Assembly (NCBI GenBank): GCA_903865465.1
Contig: CAIPJU010000603.1
Span: 1 to 16,925, forward strand
Source of the DNA: an uncultured Bacteroidota bacterium
GTDB lineage: Bacteria > Bacteroidota > Bacteroidia > Bacteroidales > VadinHA17
Length of the DNA stretch: 16,925 nucleotides
Direction of reading: 5' to 3'
A program made the position numbers and the translations under genes. Positions 15,652-16,925 of the stretch are shown here, piece by piece (within the stretch, counting starts at the first letter, position 1; every line of letters begins with the position of its first letter). The notes beneath the pieces are model-generated. The model had not been told where the DNA came from. It worked only from the letters and a program-made list of their open reading frames with translations, and did no database searches.

Positions 15652-16925
15652 TTAGTAACCAGGGTTCTGTACAAGTTGTGTGTTTTTGTTCATTTCATCA
15701 CGCATTATAGGGAAGAAATAACACTTTTTATTCCATGCTCTTGCATCACTTGGTGTATTCTTCGAACTAAAAACAGGAGCTCCGTAAGTTGAGCCATCAT
15801 CTTTCCTGTAGTAAGGAACTGTAGCGTCGGTTGTAGTATAGCGAACGTCAACTGCCAGGGTCTGATGATAAGCTGCCTCACCGATAATCCAGCGATGTAC
15901 ATCCCAGAAACGATGATCCTCGAAGGCTAGTTCAATTCGGCGCTCATGGCGGTAAGCCTGCTTAAGCGCATCACCCGTGAGTGCAGGAAGATCCGGTTGT
16001 CCGGCGCGTTCACGAATCATATTGATATAAGTACGTGCTTCGCCATCCTGTCCGAGTTCAATACAGGCTTCAGCATAGTTCAGGAGTATTTCACCATAAC
16101 GAAGGTGTTTGTAAGGAACATCCTGTTTTACATACTGTGGGTCAACAGAAGGATCAACATATTTCCTTAGGTAATATCCGGTATAACCACCATTCCAGTT
16201 TTCGATTGGGCCTGAACGGGTATCAAGACCGGCTTTAATCATAGTACCAGCTGAATTATAAACATAACCAACCTGTATTTTGCTGGTTTTATCAAGAAGA
16301 AGTGCATCCGATGGACGTGTTCTCCATGGAACTCCTTCATAAAGAATTGTTGCGTAGAAACGGGCATCGCGGTTTGTATAAGGGCTGGCCTTCTCTGTTA
16401 GGTTAGTCCAGTCGAATTTGGATCCGTCTTTCATCTCATAATCATCAACCAGGTCTCCTATAGGAGTGTTGTTACCCCAGTTATGATAACCGTTAGGTCC
16501 GCAGTAAAGGGCAGGGTTGTAACCTTCCCAGTCTTCGTCGGTTTTTGGTGTAAAGAACTGAAGAAGGATGTCTTCGTTAGTTCCTTTAGAGGTAAAGAGT
16601 TCCACAAAGTTTTGTGCAACTGAATCGCCAGGGGCAGGGTTTGCTTTATAAAGGCTGTATTTTCCAAGGTCGATAACGGCTTTGGCAGCATTTTTAGCAG
16701 CTGTCCAGCGTGCAGCAGCATCACCACTGGTGTATCCTAACAGCTCAGGATTTGAAAATCCGCTGGTAACAGTGCTGTTTTTTGCAGGGTTGTGCAAATC
16801 GCTGGCAGCATAAAGGAGAACCCTTGCCTTGAAAGCCAGGGCAGCTCCTTTTGTGGCATGACCGTCGGTGGCATAAGTCTCAGGAAGGTATAGAGCTGCC
16901 GAGTCAATCTGTCCTACTACATAAT
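15652..16925 (-). CDS. RagB/SusD-family nutrient-binding outer-membrane lipoprotein (5' end off the right edge)
   Basis: The frame is open from the right edge to the TAA at 15652, giving about 424 C-terminal residues. A TTG at 16797 begins an in-frame stretch but is not the true start: upstream codons read on through LAFKARVLLYAASDLHNP, a conserved SusD helix. Other family landmarks are HLRYGEILLNYAEACIELGQ, ARTYINMIRERAGQPDLPAL, YRHERRIELAFEDHRFWDVHRW and the C-terminal NTQLVQNPGY. SusD proteins sit on the cell surface and deliver glycans or other large nutrients to a SusC TonB-dependent channel; the susC partner is expected beyond the right edge. Nothing follows before the terminator, so this gene is the last of its operon. 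The ligand cannot be predicted from what is visible. Confidence 0.93.
   Translation of the reverse strand, partial: YVVGQIDSAALYLPETYATDGHATKGAALAFKARVLLYAASDLHNPAKNSTVTSGFSNPELLGYTSGDAAARWTAAKNAAKAVIDLGKYSLYKANPAPGDSVAQNFVELFTSKGTNEDILLQFFTPKTDEDWEGYNPALYCGPNGYHNWGNNTPIGDLVDDYEMKDGSKFDWTNLTEKASPYTNRDARFYATILYEGVPWRTRPSDALLLDKTSKIQVGYVYNSAGTMIKAGLDTRSGPIENWNGGYTGYYLRKYVDPSVDPQYVKQDVPYKHLRYGEILLNYAEACIELGQDGEARTYINMIRERAGQPDLPALTGDALKQAYRHERRIELAFEDHRFWDVHRWIIGEAAYHQTLAVDVRYTTTDATVPYYRKDDGSTYGAPVFSSKNTPSDARAWNKKCYFFPIMRDEMNKNTQLVQNPGY

Overview
The window looks like chromosomal DNA of a member of the Bacteroidota, probably a free-living or environmental Bacteroidales-type organism. The grounds are a RagB/SusD nutrient-binding lipoprotein, many signal peptides and lipoboxes, Tat-exported Gfo/Idh and TIM-barrel proteins, A/T-rich leaders with few Shine-Dalgarno sites, and one promoter close to the Bacteroidota consensus (TTTG, 20 bp, TAnnTTTG). 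No rRNA, tRNA, CRISPR array, insertion sequence or phage gene was seen.

Layout. At 1-1028 (minus) is a small secreted alpha-helical protein gene followed by a TM2-domain protein cut by the left edge. At 1245-1787 (minus) is a lone outer-membrane beta-barrel gene. From 10600 down to 1908 (minus) seven genes point the same way with mostly tiny gaps: a Tat-exported Gfo/Idh/MocA oxidoreductase, a Tat-exported hydroxypyruvate-isomerase-like TIM barrel, a 63-nt composite inverted repeat, a lactonase-type beta-propeller lipoprotein, an NPP-type phosphodiesterase, then glpD-glpK-glpF. The only convincing promoter for this strand lies before the Gfo/Idh gene. Divergent from it at 10891-14212 (plus) is a two-gene unit: a lipoprotein combining a CxxCH haem-binding-type motif with TolB/PD40-like propeller repeats, and a polytopic membrane protein of unknown function. 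At 14255-15466 (minus) is a NupG-like major facilitator transporter. At 15652-16925 (minus) is a SusD-family gene truncated at its 5' end by the right edge and followed by a textbook intrinsic terminator.

How the genes may work together. GlpF, GlpK and GlpD form the complete glycerol uptake and oxidation route: glycerol enters, becomes sn-glycerol 3-phosphate, then dihydroxyacetone phosphate with electrons to the quinone pool. An exported phosphodiesterase directly upstream could supply glycerol or glycerol phosphate by cleaving phosphodiesters outside the cytoplasm, but its substrate is inferred. The Gfo/Idh oxidoreductase, TIM barrel and lactonase-like propeller could form an extracytoplasmic sugar oxidation/isomerisation/lactone hydrolysis set. 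The plus-strand CxxCH-propeller lipoprotein and its membrane partner are the least understood part of the window and the best candidate for an uncharacterised envelope system.
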